48,872 nt of DNA from an uncultured Flavobacteriales bacterium (GTDB lineage: Bacteria; Bacteroidota; Bacteroidia; Flavobacteriales_D; Parvicellaceae). Below the pieces are notes generated by a model that was not told the DNA's origin, ran no database searches, and worked only from the letters and a program-made list of their open reading frames with translations. Made by a program: the position numbers and the translations under genes. The DNA is taken from contig CALSNM010000018.1 of NCBI GenBank assembly GCA_943787725.1, forward strand, positions 1 to 48,872, written 5' to 3'. Positions 48,406-48,872 of the stretch are shown one piece after another. Position 1 is the stretch's first letter. Each line of letters opens with the position of its first letter.

Positions 48406-48872
48406 ATTGGTCACCCATCATATTAACACTACAACTAGCCTTGATTACAACAGTAATTCTCTTCGTTATTTCCATACCTCTAGCTTATTGGATGGCAAAT
48501 ACCAAGTCTAGAATAAAGCCAATAATTGAGGCCAGTCGTTAGCTTACCACTAGTCCTTCCTCCTACTGTATTGGGTTTCTACTTGTTGATTTCTTTCAGC
48601 CCAGAGAGCGCTATCGGATCCTTCCTAAGCGATGTTTTCGGCTTGAAGCTAGCCTTCTCCTTTTCGGGATTGGTAATTGGATCAATTATTTACAGCTTAC
48701 CTTTCATGGTCCAGCCATTACAAGCTGGATTCGCTAGGCCTACCTTCTTCGTTGTCCGAAGCCTCTTTTGTTTTAGGAAAATCTAAATACCAGACAGTTA
48801 CAAAGGTGTCTAATCCCGAACATCAAGAAATCTATCTTAACTGGAATTGTCCTTACTTTTGCACATACAGTT
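48399..48872 (+). CDS. modB: Molybdate ABC transporter permease (partial, frameshifted)
   Basis: ModB is the membrane channel of the molybdate importer. It begins [18 protein letters not shown], with [15 protein letters not shown], and after a frame break near 48530 continues [19 protein letters not shown], a hallmark of ModB. The conserved EAA loop that docks to ModC is visible across another break near 48735: [17 protein letters not shown] and then [17 protein letters not shown]. The gene runs past the end of the window, and modC presumably follows. It overlaps the TOBE gene by 7 bases. Confidence 0.88.

Noticed and set aside
1..48872. tRNA, rRNA, CRISPR arrays, insertion sequences, prophage or attachment sites
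   Set aside because: No matching patterns were noticed on either strand; faint or divergent examples cannot be ruled out by eye.

Overview
The window looks like chromosomal DNA of a member of the Bacteroidota, most likely a marine or salt-adapted Flavobacteriales. The grounds are AT-rich DNA, no Shine-Dalgarno pattern before most genes, promoter elements of the Bacteroidota type (TAnnTTTG), several secreted proteins with type IX secretion (T9SS) C-terminal sorting domains, a T9SS plug-like protein, a short RpoD-type sigma factor, and a sodium-pumping NADH:quinone reductase operon. I saw no tRNA, rRNA, CRISPR array, prophage or insertion sequence.

Layout. 1-5.8 kb (minus strand): nqrABCDEF, cut by the window edge inside nqrF. 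5.9-11.3 kb: divergent T9SS plug-like gene, a DinB-family protein, Tex (minus) and an MFS transporter. 11.5-15.8 kb: a secreted PA-domain protein and a secreted thioredoxin-like protein, both with T9SS-type C-termini, a GNAT acetyltransferase and a histone-deacetylase-like hydrolase. 15.9-26.4 kb (minus): parE-parC (topoisomerase IV), a secreted reprolysin-like metalloprotease with a small partner gene, and lon. 26.7-27.7 kb: ndk and a decayed small gene. 27.8-31.2 kb (minus): a pair of M16 peptidase subunits, one with and one without the zinc motif. 31.4-35.6 kb: an FG-GAP lipoprotein and an unknown secreted protein, then the overlapping dapF / unknown / GNAT operon on the minus strand. 35.7-41.8 kb (plus): HtrA protease, rpoD, a long GAPDH, a HAD phosphatase and two unknown envelope proteins. 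41.8-43.8 kb (minus): uvrB. 43.9-48.9 kb (plus): a small protein coupled to a large beta-propeller sensor histidine kinase, followed by modA, a TOBE-domain protein and modB (molybdate uptake), running off the window.

Two themes join these genes. One is the cell envelope and export: T9SS plug, three T9SS cargo proteins, HtrA, the M16 pair, lipoproteins, and Lon as the cytoplasmic counterpart. The other is core metabolism and information processing (NQR, GAPDH, DapF, Ndk, ParCE, UvrB, RpoD, Tex). Both ends of the window (about 1-4.4 kb and 45.1-48.9 kb) carry many small frameshifts in otherwise well-conserved genes, whereas the middle carries only three. I read this as poor sequence quality at contig ends, not gene decay, and annotated through the breaks.

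I did not find a clear-cut new defence or mobile system. The most open questions are the sensor kinase placed directly before the molybdate genes with no response regulator, the secreted thioredoxin-like protein, the unknown protein locked between dapF and a GNAT gene, and candidate leaderless promoters.
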